The notes under the pieces were generated by a model. It did not search any database. It saw nothing but the letters and a program-made list of their open reading frames with translations, and had not been told where the DNA came from. Shown here one piece after another: positions 44,814 through 59,425 of a stretch of 64,000 bases of DNA. Each line of letters opens with the position of its first letter. Position 1 is the first letter of the stretch. The position numbers and the translations under genes are program-made. Source of the stretch: Linnemannia hyalina (Eukaryota; Mortierellomycota; Mortierellomycetes; Mortierellales; Mortierellaceae); NCBI GenBank assembly GCA_019671135.1, contig JAHRHY010000004.1:1984001-2048000 (forward strand). The letters are read 5' to 3'.

Positions 44814-47800
44814 ATGGCCAGCTGGCTGCCATCCAAACTCACGAGCGCATCGCTGCTCATCATCGGCGTCCTCTTCCACGTCACCTACATCTGCTCAATC
44901 TTTGACATCTACTTCACTTCTCCCCTCGTCCATGGCATGGAACAGCACCGCGTCGAGGCACCCGCCCCCGCCAAACGACTCGTCCTCTTTGTCGGTAAGC
45001 TCCTCACACCTTCACTTTCTTTCCATCTCGGACATGTGGCGGAAGCTGATCGGATGAACAAATCCTAACTTTGTGTTCCTTATAGCCGATGGTCTTCGCG
45101 CAGACAAACTCTATCAGTTTCACCCAGATCCCAAGACAAACGAATTGACGACGAGGGCACCGTACCTTCGCCATATAATTGAGAAGGAGGGTTCTTGGGG
45201 CGTCTCTCACACTCGTGTCCCAACTGAATCGCGTCCCGGCCACGTCGCCATCATTGCTGGTTTCTACGAGGATGTCAGTGCTGTCACCAAAGGTCAATCA
45301 ATATTTCTTTCGGGGCAGATCGCTGTTTTTCTATCGATTCATTTTCTCTTGCGAACAATGCAACTTACCCTTCATCTTTGACCTTTTAAAAACAGGCTGG
45401 CAGATGAACCCTGTCAACTTTGATTCGGTTTTCAACCAAAGTGAACACACTTGGTCCTTTGGATCGCCCGATATTCTCCCCATGTTTGCGCACGGAGCAT
45501 CCGACCCTGACAGGATCGACACCATCATGTACCCAGCAGAACACGAGGACTTTGGCACTGGTATGAGACCTTCAATGCACGTCGATCAACTCGGTCCTTA
45601 ACGCAGCTTAAGTTCCGATCGGGTAGTAACATGTCGAATCTCACTCTGCTTTTCTCATCTACGATCTAGGCGATGCGAGCGAGCTCGATACCTGGGTGTT
45701 TGAGCACTTCACTGAGTTGCTCGAAAAGTCAAAAACTGACCCCGTGCTTCACAACAAGCTTCACTCTGACAAGATTGTCTTTTTCTTGCACCTTCTGGGA
45801 TTGGATACCAACGGACACTCACATCTGCCCATGTCAGAGTTCTATCTCAACAACATCCGGATTGTCGACGAGGGCATCAAGAAGGTCACGGAGCAGCTCA
45901 GTGAATTCTACAACAACGACGGCAAGACATCCTTCATCTTCACTGCTGATCACGGAATGGGCAACCGCGGTAAGTTGTGTGCCTCTGTGAAATTGTTTCC
46001 TGGGAAAACGTTTATGCCAGGACTGCTTACATATTAGAGCCCAATTTGCCCACAAAAATACAAATCCTGTTTATTCACTCTACCTTAACACGAATTTCTA
46101 GGTGTTCATGGAGATGGACACCCCGACAACACAAGGACACCTATTATTGCTTGGGGAGCTGGTATTCAGGGACCCAACAAAGTTAATCCTCAAGGACACG
46201 ATGAATTTTCGGCTGACTGGGACTTGAACGAGTACAGCCGTAAGGACGTCAGACAGGCCGACATTGCGCCGCTTATGGTATGTTTAGGCCAAAGCTCGCG
46301 CGTCGTTTTATCAATACGTCAAGGCCGCTGAATATGTACAGGCGCACGGAATGCGTTTCGTAGAATAACAGAGGCTAACGTCAGGACGTGTTCTTATAGG
46401 CATCTCTTATTGGCACACACTATCCTGTCAACTCTGTTGGAGAGCTCCCATTGCCTTATCTGGACACCCCTGAATCCTTCCGAGCTGCCTCCACGTTCGC
46501 CAACACCCTTCAAATCTTGGAGCAATACCATGTCAAGCAGGAATTGAAGCGGCGCACAGAACTCCTTTTCAAACCATTCCCTGGATTGACTGGCAACCAT
46601 TCACCCGAGGCTGTCAAGGCTCAGGTCCAGGCACTTATTGATGCTGGCAAGTACAAGGAGGCTGAGGCTGAGTGTGTTATTGTCAGGGATCTCTGCCTCG
46701 AGGGTCTTCGCTATCTCCAAACGTAAGCATTGGTGGCATGAAAAAACCGTCAGTTAGAGCACTCAGGACCTCAAGGATAATCGTTTCTTTGGATTCAGGG
46801 ACGATCACTAATAACAAAATTTCTTTTGCCATCAAATTTGTTTTGTATAACAGGTACGACTGGCTGTTCCTTCGCTCGGTTATTTCCGCAGGATATCTCG
46901 GCTGGATTGCTTTCAGCTTGAACTTCATTCTCAGGAAATTCGTTGGTGGTCAGGATTCTCGTCTGGGACCTCTCGGTGGACCCAGGACTCGCCGACCCAT
47001 TGCCAACGTTGCATCGGCACAGGAGAACCAGGCCGTCAACGTTTTGTCAGTCGTCGTGTTTGCAATTTTCTCGGTCATCTTGACGGTCAAGCACTCGCCA
47101 GCACTGTACTATGCCTACGTTGCATTCCCTGTCTTCTTCTGGAGCCGTGTTATTCTCAACAGACGGGAACTCCTTTCCGCCATTTCCAAGACCACGCAAA
47201 ACTATGGCTGGGTCAAGACCATCGGATCAGTTCTTGGATACATTGTTGCGCTGGAGATCCTTGTAAGTGTCTACCATTAGTATTTCCAGCATGTCGACAG
47301 ACTTCTACTTGTGTAAATTTTCACCTAACCCTTCTTCATTGTTAATCTTGAAATGTAGGTCTACAGTTACTTCAACCGCGGAATCCTCTCGATCTGCTTC
47401 TTGTTCTTGGCACTCTGGCCTGTTTTCCTGCCTGCCGCTGTTCAGCGCAACAACACCCTGTTGATGGCCTCGTGGTCTCTTTCCTGTCTCGGAACCAGTA
47501 TTTTCACCCTTCTCCCTGTTGAGACGGGTGAGGATAAGTTTTTGATGTAAGCTCTTGCCAGCGTGATTACGACATGTTATGAAAGTGAGTAATGAACTAG
47601 TAACTAACACGTTCATTTTGTGGTCTACGCCAGTCTTTCTGGAGGTTTGATCTTGACTGTCAGTGGATTTGTCTCCACGGCGGTTGTTCCTGGAATCACA
47701 GCCGATCCTCAGCAACCCCGCACTGCCGTCACCGCTAGAAACGTCATGATATTACAGGTACTGTGAGCTTAATATTTGGTGGCAACCGCTGTTATTACGT

Positions 47801-48951
47801 CCTGAAAGTACGCAAAATACTTACACTGACTTTCATTGTTCTTTCTTAGACTGGACTGATTGCGCTGTCGACTGTCATTGTCAATGACACTGTCAAGAGT
47901 CTTGCTGCTCATCAGGGCTTGCCTCTCCTGAACCAGACCCTCAGCTGGATCATTTTGTGTAGGTGACCGAGCATTGAATCTTTTTCGCCTTAGGCTGTGT
48001 TGTCAAATATGCATTTTCTAACTCGAACCATATTCCACATCTAGTCGTCACTGGAAGCATCCCATTTGTATATGGCGCCCGTTCAAGCCAGCATTACCTC
48101 CTTCGTATGGTTATCATCTACCTGTCTTTTGCCCCGATCTTCATCCTCTTGAGCATCTCGTAAGTATAACTGGGCCGTATTCGTTCCACGCAGCAATTGG
48201 GCAGTTTGTCTCCTTCTACTAATAGCACCGTTCACTAACTTCTTTTCGTTATTTACTTGGACGATGTAGGTACGAGTCTATTTTCTACTTCTGTTTGTCG
48301 GCGACATTGCTGTCATGGCTCATGCTCGAGAGAAAGATCTACTCTGCCAGCGAGATGCAGCCCCTCTCAGATACTCTCCACTTGGAAAAGAGAGGTCTCA
48401 CCGGTGCCTCCTCCTCCTCCACCGGCAACAGCAGCAGCGCCAATGGAGCAACAGCAGCAACAGTTGACTACCCTATCCGCGGTCTGTCGCCCAAGGATGC
48501 CCGCCCCGCCATCTTCTTCCTCTTCTTCATCAACGTCGCCTTCTTTGGCACAGGCAATGTCGCCTCCCTCGCCTCGTTCTCACTCCAATCCGTCTTCCGC
48601 CTGACCACAGTCTTCAATCCCTTCTTCATGGGTGCCCTCCTGATCATCAAGATCCTGATCCCCTTCTTCCTGGTCTCGTCCATCTTCCGTGTCCTGGGTC
48701 GATCTCTGGAATTGCCTCCTTTCTCTTTGTTCCTTCTGGGACTGGCGACTACTGACGTGATGACACTCAACTTTTTCTACCTGGTCAGAGATGATGGCTC
48801 CTGGCTCGAGATCGGAACCAGTATCAGTCATTTCTGTATCTCATCCTTGATGGTCCTGTTTACCATCTTGCTTTTCGCCCTCAGCGATCTCTTGGTCGGT
48901 CATGTCCTCGTCCCTGTTGTTGGAGAAGGTCAGCGCAAGAAGAGAAGCTAA
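44814..48951 (+). CDS. MCD4: GPI ethanolamine phosphate transferase 1 (Mcd4/PIG-N)
   Basis: ER membrane enzyme that adds ethanolamine phosphate to the first mannose of GPI anchor precursors. Twelve exons: 44814-44994, 45086-45292, 45396-45560, 45670-45969, 46102-46277, 46400-46722, 46854-47262, 47359-47546, 47634-47757, 47850-47958, 48045-48159 and 48270-48951; 992 residues (yeast 919). One N-terminal span ([18 protein letters not shown]) is followed by a luminal alkaline-phosphatase-type domain, about 55-450. Metal and active-site segments are [47 protein letters not shown] and [20 protein letters not shown]. The rest is a multi-span region with a polar Ser/Asn-rich loop near residues 785-810 ([16 protein letters not shown]), which is an insertion. 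Every splice junction keeps conserved sequence in frame. Convergent with the kinase gene, 269 bp between stops. Confidence 0.95.
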
Positions 48952-49220
48952 AGAAGTTTTTGCATGGTAGATTAAAACAAAAAAAACTACCTTAGATAGA
49001 GTCGGATATTTATGTTAAAAACAAAAAACGTATAGAAACCGTAAAGGCATAAATTTGTCCATTTGAATTGAAACGTTTTATTCATGTCCTGGTCATAACT
49101 GAATGGTTCTTTCTTTCCGTCTCCCGGTTCCTGATCCATCATAGTCGACATAAGTTTTGTTGAAAGAGGTTCGCCGATACAAGAGTCGTCAGCGAACCTC
49201 ATCGTAAACTCCCGCAAGAG

Positions 49221-51904
<2,684 letters not shown>

Positions 51905-52648
51905 CGCTTATCAGATAAGTGTGTGAGAGCTGTGTGTTGGTTGGAAGTGTGTTGTTCTTGTTGTGTTGTTGAAAAGAATAAGAAAGTTGTCTTGAGTCTT
52001 GTCAGCCGGCAAAAGTGATTCTTTTAGATGTCGGTGACAAGGGCAAGGGATGGGGTCTGGCAGAGTGGGGTGAGGAATGGGACAAGGAGGGATGAGTCAG
52101 TGTAGACAGGGTATCGCATTGGGGATTAGCCAAGAAGAAGGAGGGAAGAGAGGGAATGAGGGTAGCAAAGAGTGCGAAGGAGGAAGGAGGAATGAGAAGA
52201 GAAGATGTTCGGAGAATGGGGAAAGAAAAGAGGAGGGGAAAAAAGAAGGCAAAAAAAAAAGAAACGAAAAAAAGAAAACAAAAACAAGGTTCCTTTTCAG
52301 AGCAGCTCAGCAACACAACTAAGCCTGTCCCATGTCTCCCATATGCCTTCGCAACGATCCCCCTTACACTTGAACACGCTCACTCTTTCCTCATTCCCTT
52401 CGATGCCTGCTCTCTTCCTCTTCTTCTTGCAAGAAGAGCATATGCTCGCACTTGAACAACCATCCCCGACTTACAACAGCAGGCTTTGCCTTGAAGGCTG
52501 AGGCTCGTTACCGGTGTTACTTGATTTGTTCCGCATAGCAGTCACCATTTCCAGCGCAATTAGCAGCGCCCAGTTTCTGCTTTTCAACTTGCAGGCAGAT
52601 GCCAGGCACTTCTCCACACTCCCCAATGCACACCCCTCATCACACTCA
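51905..52648. promoter_or_regulatory. Divergent promoter region kinase/APC2
   Basis: 744 bases between opposing start codons. 52,130-52,290 is very A/G-rich on plus, the mirror of the pyrimidine leaders seen before other genes, and probably belongs to the minus-strand kinase. An in-frame ATG at 52,514 before APC2 was not used because the conserved protein starts later. Confidence 0.5.
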
Positions 52649-55600
52649 ATGGACTCAGCAACCCAGGACCAATGGACAAAGGCACTGAGCACACTAACCG
52701 CATGGAAACCCTCCAAGGCTGAAACCCCATCAACGGAGTTAGCTCATGTAACAACCTTCACGCAAGATACTGTTTACAACTATTTTCTTGGTCTTTCTCC
52801 CTGCGCTTGATAAGTGTAGCCACTTCTAACACACGTTCTGAATAATGCTCATATCATACATAGGCCACCGAAGTTGTCACAAAAGTCATGTATCCGTCCC
52901 TGGATGCTGCTCCAAAAAGTAAGCTATCAATATGACCGCGGTTGCATCTTGCAGAACAATACTCCAGGCAAAATATTCCTTACTAAAACGCGTCGTTCCT
53001 TTTGATAGACCTTCGCGTCAAAGGAAGTTTGAATGTCCTGCTGAGAAAGGGACTCGGAAGATGGATAGGCGACTGGATGTTGGGTAAGCCCATCATACTT
53101 GTGAAATGCGCTGGTACACACCACATACCCAACTAGCTGACATCATGGGTCTATTTCCTCTGCGCATAGACACGTACCGCAAGGCAGCTTTGGAGGACCT
53201 TGTGCCTCGCCTAGAAGAAATCGACGCTCAATATCAAGTAAGCGTAAACTCAGCTGCATTGTCTATGCGTGCTAACTCTCTCCTTCGTCTATTGTACTAA
53301 CCTGCAAGAGCATTATCTCCGCGTATGAAACTAGAAACATTTGGCATCAGGATTAACAAGCGAAGAGTCAGCTCAGTGGATCCTGCCAAAGTTCAGCCAG
53401 CTAATTGACGCGATCCATCGACGTCTTTTCGTCTCCAGACAGCTAACTCTCATATTCGATACACAAGTACGGACTATGGACAATGACCCTACTCTCCAGG
53501 TGTCATCAAGGTTCTTGGCCGATTTTTCTGCTGAGCTAGCTATCCGACTCCCTCCATCATTCGATCAAATCGCCCACCTTTACTTCAGAACCAACTTTCG
53601 GCAGTTCGAGATCCTCCAGTCGCAGATGAACTCTGGTCATGACACTACAAGTTCGCAGTGGGAAGGTGCTGGTGGCACTGATAGGTCGGACACAGCCTCA
53701 CCCAGCGAACAGAAGGGGACTGATGTGATGAAAAACTCCATTGCAGGACAACGACTCAGCAAAAAGCGGAGGCATATCATGCAGGACGGCCGGTTTGCGA
53801 TGGATTTGTTTGGCGACGACAGGAATGATGCCATTGTAGAACAGTACTCGCAAGAAGTCCTCGATCACCCTGGATCACAGGAATCTGAGGAACTTAGCAG
53901 CAAGATGGGGCATTACCTCGATCTCTGTCAAAAGCTGGAGGAGATTGGCTTTGCTTCTCGAATGACCCATGTAGTCACGGGGATGTTGTACGAGGAGGTC
54001 TCAGGAAAGATCTTCAATTCGTTCAAGAAGAATTGGACCGTCGCGACGCTTGCACTTGGCAAAAAGTGGATGGAGGACATCATTCTTCGTTTCCTTTACT
54101 TTACGCTTCTCCCCAAGAAGGACCAAGGTAGGCGACACACATACATTAGAGTAGGAAATGGCTTAAATCATGGGCCTCTCTAACAACTGGCTTGACTTTA
54201 CTTACACTAGAGGACTTGACTGCGAGCAAGCGGTTCAAAATGTGGGCAAGTCGACTCGAGTTTTATTTTTTTAAGACTTTTGGCGATCTCCGGTATGTTT
54301 TCCTTTGTTATTACAGGATTAGAATGAATTCTTTTGTTAGGAGCGGACCAAATTGAATCGACGCGGAAACTAACCGGTATATGTTTTAGGATCAGCGAGT
54401 TCTTCGACATCATCGTTGAGTGCCCAGAGTCAACGCCGGCGGTGAATGACCTGAAGACTTGTATAGAATGGACGGGACAGCGCGAGCAGCTTCAAGTCTC
54501 CATCCTTGCTGCGTAAGTATTCACAGTGAGATTTGCGTGTCGAATTGGTGGCGTTTGTTTTTAGCGATTGAAAATACTAACTCTTTCACTGTACTTGTTG
54601 ATCGTGAAGTATGGACAGGAGATTGCTGCATCCAGGAGCTGAGACTAAGAACATCATCGAGTTCTACATTTACGCCATTAAATACCTCCGAATCATGGAC
54701 CCTTTGGGTGTCATGTTGGATCGCACTGCGCGCCAGATCAACAAATACCTCAGGTATGTCGTTATAGAGGTAGTAAATACAGTTACTATGCGAGAACAGG
54801 ACCGATACTGACTTTTTTCTATCGTCTGATCTACCCACACAGAACGAGAGACGATACCATGCGAGCTATCGTGGCATGTATTGTTGACGACTCGAGCGAC
54901 CTTTTAACCAATTCGAATGAAGGCATCCCAGGAGCCCTTGAGGCTGACGAAGAAGGATCGGATGACGAGAACTGGGCTCCAGAGCCAGTTCATGCAGGTC
55001 CAGGTACACATTGCTTGATGCAAATGCTCGGGTCTCCTGAAGTTAGCTAGCCTACTCACACTACCCAATGACCCATATTCATATTGCTAGATCTGAGTTC
55101 AGCAAGGAGAAAAATGGCGGATATCATTAGTGTGCTAGCAAGCATCTACGACACGAATGACAGGTTCATTGAAGAGTTCCAAGCCATTCTCGCCGATCGG
55201 CTGTTGCAAGCTACCGACTTTAATGTGGATCGCGAAGTACGACGGGTTGACTCGATCTGATTTCATTGGCTGGAAGTTGTCCAAAACATTCTCATTATAG
55301 GTTCTAAACTGCTGCTCTCGTTGTTCATTCTCATGTTCCCTTAGATTCGTCAACTGGAGTTGCTGAAGCTGAGATTCGGAGACACGGATCTGCACCATTG
55401 CGAGGTCATGTTGGCAGATATTGCTGAATCGAAGCGCGTCAACGCCAACATTCAATCTCTTCATCCGGAGGTAAGATTCGAGCTGGTTACCAATAATTTT
55501 GACTTGAAGCAGGCGTTTTGGTAACTTGGTGTACTCACTACGGAACCTTTTCACGTTGGCGACTCTTGAACACTAGATGGCGGTGAGCACAACGATCGCT

Positions 55601-56216
55601 TCGAGATACTACTGGCCCGAGATCGAGGAGGAAGAAGAGGAAGAGTTTGAGCTCCCGACACCCCTACAAGAGTAAGTTCACAGGAAACTCCACGTTCTTA
55701 CAGATCAAATGTACCATGCATTTCCTTGGTGGCTGTCACTAACGCGTTTTCGTTTTTTTTTCTTTCCCCAATAGAATGCTCAATTCTTACAACGCGGCGT
55801 TCGAGGTCACCAAGCCAGCACAGAAACTCAAGATCTTTCCATCTCTGGGAATGGTGGACTTGGAACTGGAAGTGAATGGTCGATCCTTTTCAATGCAGGT
55901 GCAACCCATCTATGCCACCATCATATATCTCTTTGAGGACCAAGGTAATTTGCACTTGACACGACGTAAGATTCTTGATGAATTGAATGGATGCGTTTAT
56001 GATAACTAACTAAGCGGATTTTCGCCTCCTCTCGCACTTTGATCGGATATAGACACGTGGACATTGCCAGATATGGCGACCAAGACAGGTGTCCGAGAAG
56101 AGACCCTAGAATCAAAAGTCCAGTTTTGGGTGCGCGAGGGGGTTTTGCGAGAAACCAGTCGGCATCAATACGAGCTCAACGAAGAGGGGCATGGTATGGA
56201 TGAAACCAATGACTGA
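52649..56216 (+). CDS. APC2: Anaphase-promoting complex subunit 2 (cullin-like)
   Basis: Cullin scaffold of the APC/C ubiquitin ligase; it binds the RING subunit APC11. Exons: 52649-52747, 52864-52918, 53009-53083, 53137-53237, 53335-54127, 54211-54292, 54390-54512, 54610-54753, 54843-55003, 55091-55236, 55345-55470, 55577-55671, 55775-55944 and 56053-56216; 777 residues. The cullin homology core is clear: FYIYAIKYLRIMDPLGVMLD, VACIVDDSS, then RRKMADIISVLASIYDTNDR, FIEEFQAILADRLLQ, ELLKLRFGDTDLHHCEVMLA and YYWPEIEEEEEEEFELPTPL. The C-terminal winged helix A appears as TGVREETLESKVQFWVREGV. The frame then stops at 56214-56216 after LNEEGHGMDETND. The family's final WHB (APC2) domain was not found. 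An alternative is a donor at 56194 (GTATGG) to an unseen exon. Exon 1's donor (GTAACA) is weak. Intron 3 is only 53 bp. Confidence 0.87.
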
Positions 56217-56474
56217 ATACACAAAAATATGCTGGCCCACCAACTATTATGCGACCTGTTTTTATTCTTCATGAGAACGTTTGCTTTGTGGAAAGGAGGG
56301 AAGCGCTGCTGAAGGAGAATGCAAGACGCGTCAATGTCGAAACTGGACTTTGCAAAGTATTTTGAGGAAACGATCAAGGGGATAAGATGCCACGAGTGGT
56401 CTTGAGATGATTTTTGTAGTGATTGAAGGATGACGATGTTATATCGCCTTCAAAAGATTTCTTTCTGTTTAGGA

Positions 56475-56800
56475 TTAAGCTTGGTTACCTATGTGGTGCG
56501 AGAATTCGATAGCTTCGATGGAGGTGACTGTAGCGTTCTCTGTAAAGAGAGAGAGAGGATTCCTCGTCTACCATAACAGATAGATGGCCTTGGCTGCTTG
56601 GATAAGAGAAGGAACCTTCAATAATAGCCTTAACGAGTGAAGGAGTACCCGATAGTCTTGGCAGAAGGAGAACGGATGTTGGTGAGTATGTTTCGGATGG
56701 TGTTCGCCTTGGAGGATTGACAATCCGCGATGCGTTTTGTCGCTGGAGACGTCGTCACTATTGTTGAGGCTGCCGACCATGTGGCCGATACGTTGTGTTC
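56475..56800 (-). CDS. Candidate small gene, unrecognised (3' exons)
   Basis: Last exon 56475-56539 follows a strong acceptor (TCTCTCTTTACAG) and encodes NATVTSIEAIEFSHHIGNQA then TAA. It joins in phase 1, over a 95-bp intron with a GTTAAG donor, to an exon ending at 56635. That exon encodes ATWSAASTIVTTSPATKRIA, DCQSSKANTIRNILTN and IRSPSAKTIGYSFT with good codon use. The 5' limit lies between about 56,790 and 56,805, where the frame meets stops; no start codon was found. It is convergent with APC2. A second open frame covers the same bases but does not continue into the last exon. No family recognised. Confidence 0.3.
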
Positions 56801-56805
56801 TTCCC

Positions 56806-57192
56806 CTCTTCATCGTTTTTATCCATGCTTCTTGAGATGCAGGACGGGGATCGAAATGTCTACGCAAAAAACACGAAAGGCTATACTTTGCGCCTTGGAA
56901 CGAGGTCCGCACGTAACAACAAAGCACTCTTAATGACGCCCTTTTCTTTTTTCAGAATTATGAACATGAGGCTATAATATAATGATTTTGTTGGTCTTTA
57001 TGAACAAAAAGATGGGCATGAAAGTGTTGTCGTCAAAGGAGACTGTCGCGTAGACTGAGCAAGAAAGAAAAAAAAAAGAGAGAGATTAAAGGCAAATCAT
57101 CGCCCAAGGATACATGCTGCAAGAGTGTTATGGTGTTGGTGTGTTGCTTTTGTTGTGTGTGTGGAGGCGTGAGTGAGCTGACTAGGAGTTGC
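56806..57192. other. Intergenic region downstream of YRA1
   Basis: A/T-rich; no supported gene. May include the 3' UTR of YRA1 and the missing 5' part of the small minus-strand gene. Confidence 0.5.
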
Positions 57193-59425
57193 TTAAGCAT
57201 CAACCTGCATGTAGTCGTTCATCTCGGCATCAAGCTGATCCGCAGTCTTGGTCTCACGTCTCTCGCCCTGAGAGCGGCCTCCACGACCGCGACCACCACG
57301 ACCGCCACCACGACCACCACGGCTAGGGCCTTGGGAGCGCTGCTGTCCCTGGTGCTGGTTGTAGCTGGCAGGAGCCCTAGAAAAACAAGAAAACGAGTAG
57401 GGAACGAAAACAATATGAGTTGATTTTCTCGCGACTTGATTTCATATCTGCTCGCATCGTCATGATACACAAAAAAAACTTCAATTCGACGCACCTTGGG
57501 GCATTTGTAGGGGGAAGGACAGCCTGGGCGGCGGCAGGTGCCAAAACAATTTCAATCTTCATAGGCTTGCCTATTGACATGCAAGGGAACAGGGAAACAT
57601 TATTAGGACAAGTGTGCATTCGTCAAGACATAATGGACGCCAACAAACAGCATTGTCGGAAAGAGTGCGCTGCATACCATCAAGGGGGACGCCGTTGAAC
57701 TTGCTGTAGGCGATGGCAGCATCACCAACACGGGTGAAGTGGACGACGGCGGTTCCGGTCGACTTTCCGTTCTGGTCGTACATGAGGGTGCACTTCTTCA
57801 AGGGTCCGACTCTGGTGGTGAAGACGAGCTAGTGATTCCAATTCCGATTCCGTTGAGGTGCGTCGTGAAAGAGGGGTCAATAGTCATGTGGAGAAGGTTT
57901 GAAGGAAACACAAGAGGAAATAAGAGAAAGGCGGAAGAGTGGCGGTTGCGACTGTTAGCGGCAGGGTCCTTGTTTGCATGACATATCACTGGCGAGGGAA
58001 TATCCTGTATCCAGCTCAGCTCAGCCGAAACACGGAAACAGATCAACAGAAATGATGATCCTGGAAGTGAATGTCAACGCCATCATGCTTGACTCGATTG
58101 CGCGCGCCCCTGGTGGCACAACAAGGAATGCTCCTCCCATCCGTGAGAGGCTGAGCTGACAGGAACCGAAGGGGAGGGACACAAAGGCGACCACCAAGCA
58201 CTGTCCTACACGGAACCGCGAAGGACCCGATCGTCCGAATCCGACCCTTGGCAAATTCGAAAGGAGACAACGAAAGCCCACCGATGGTATGACAAAGAAG
58301 GGTTTGGAAACCGACTCCTCCACCATCCCGCCAGATAAGGCCAGCATCACCAATACCCTCTCAAGTCATCGAGAGGTCATCCTAGCCCGATCACCAATGC
58401 ATCCCACTCATTACGACCTTTTGTGGCCAACCCGGTTGTTACTACCCCCTACTTGGTCGAGAATCCTGAAGATTCTGTGTGCACTATGGCCTTCCTCCAG
58501 CTCGCTGTAGTCGATTGGACAAGCCTTGTGGTGGACAGGAGGAAGGCGGCCCGCCAGCCGAGTCGATCCTAAATGACTATGTCCCCGAAAAGGGTGACGA
58601 TGTCCGAGCCTGTGAGTTGATGATGCGGGGAAAGTGCAACGAATGGGTAGTACACGGACTATCCTGAGAGGAGCGCAAAAGCTTTCTGTCATCCCTTTGT
58701 GTGCGCCTCGTGGCAACTTGCAATCATCACTCGCTCATGGAATATCCGACCCTCCTCCTTGTTCGCTCTGTCACAGGCTGTTGGATGTGTTGTCGTTCAT
58801 TGTAAGGCGCGTTTTGGTGTCGGGTGGTCGATATCCTGTCTTTGAACGATACGGCATCCCTGTTGCTCAAAAATGAGTTCCTCGGCGAATACTCTGCTCT
58901 GTACGCCAAGAACCGCATTCGTCTCTCCCCCTCACCCATGCCTGGGTTTAGCGTGATGGCGCGGCGCCAACATAGATGCGAGTCGTCGATCATCCGATGA
59001 CAAACAACTTGTAGGGAGGCGAACGGCTAAGTTCAGACGGCGTTACAGCGGGCACTTGGCTGGAAGATATAGGTGGTGATGGGCTGGGAGCCCAGTCCGA
59101 GAGAGATCTGAAAATGTCTCTGTCAATTTACCTTCAGGTCTTCGGCCGAGACGCGGTGGTCGAGGTTCGAGACTTGCATCTTGGATCCATCGGGGATGCT
59201 CTGGCGAATGATGGACGTGTGGAGGGGTGCGACAGGGGCGGCGCGGTACTGCTGAACGCCAGCCTGGTAAGGTCTGTTGTCGCGACCCTGGCGGCCGTTA
59301 CGGGTGGGGCCGGAGGAGCGGGCACCGCGAGGACCACCGCGAGAGGTTCTATTGGTGTTGCGGGGCTCGTTGGTCTTGCTGGTCTTAATAATATCCTCGA
59401 GGGACATGTCGAGAGCGCTGGACAT
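57193..59425 (-). CDS. YRA1: mRNA export adaptor ALY/REF (Yra1)
   Basis: TREX component that recruits the Mex67 export receptor to spliced mRNA in the nucleus. Exons 59425-59132, 57828-57678, 57570-57495 and 57376-57193 give 234 residues. The N-terminal REF box MSSALDMSLEDIIKTSK starts the protein. An RGG-like basic region follows, then one RRM, about 80-160 (KMQVSNLDHRVSAEDLK in exon 1; VGPLKKCTLMYDQNGKSTGT and AYSKFNGVPLDGKPMKIEIV after the splice), an Arg/Gly-rich stretch and the C-terminal REF box LDAEMNDYMQVDA. Intron 1 is 1303 bp, about ten times the local norm, and interrupts the RRM after codon 98. The exon 2 acceptor used here (CACTAG) adds one residue in helix 1 of the RRM relative to the family, so a microexon or another acceptor is possible at this junction. 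Confidence 0.93.
58050..59000 (+). pseudogene. Degenerate coding relic, antisense inside YRA1 intron 1
   Basis: This stretch is GC-rich with codon-like composition on the plus strand, unlike other introns here. Successive frames each read like protein: KHCPTRNREGPDRPNPTLGK and KFERRQRKPTDGMTKKGLET up to about 58,380; then SPITNASHSLRPFVANPVVT, YLVENPEDSVCTMAFLQLAV and DWTSLVVDRRKA; then AESILNDYVPEKGDDVRACE; then, after a gap, NDTASLLLKNEFLGEYSALY and AKNRIRLSPSPMPGFSVMAR to a stop near 59,000. At least three frame changes and several stops separate them, so it is not functional. No domain is recognised. A mobile-element ORF (gag-like basic segments) or a duplicated host gene fragment are both possible. 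No terminal repeats were seen. Confidence 0.4.

Noticed and set aside
52514..52810. Upstream in-frame start for APC2 at 52,514
   Set aside because: The extra 45 residues are hydrophobic and unlike APC2 N-termini; the ATG at 52649 starts a typical polar N-terminus.
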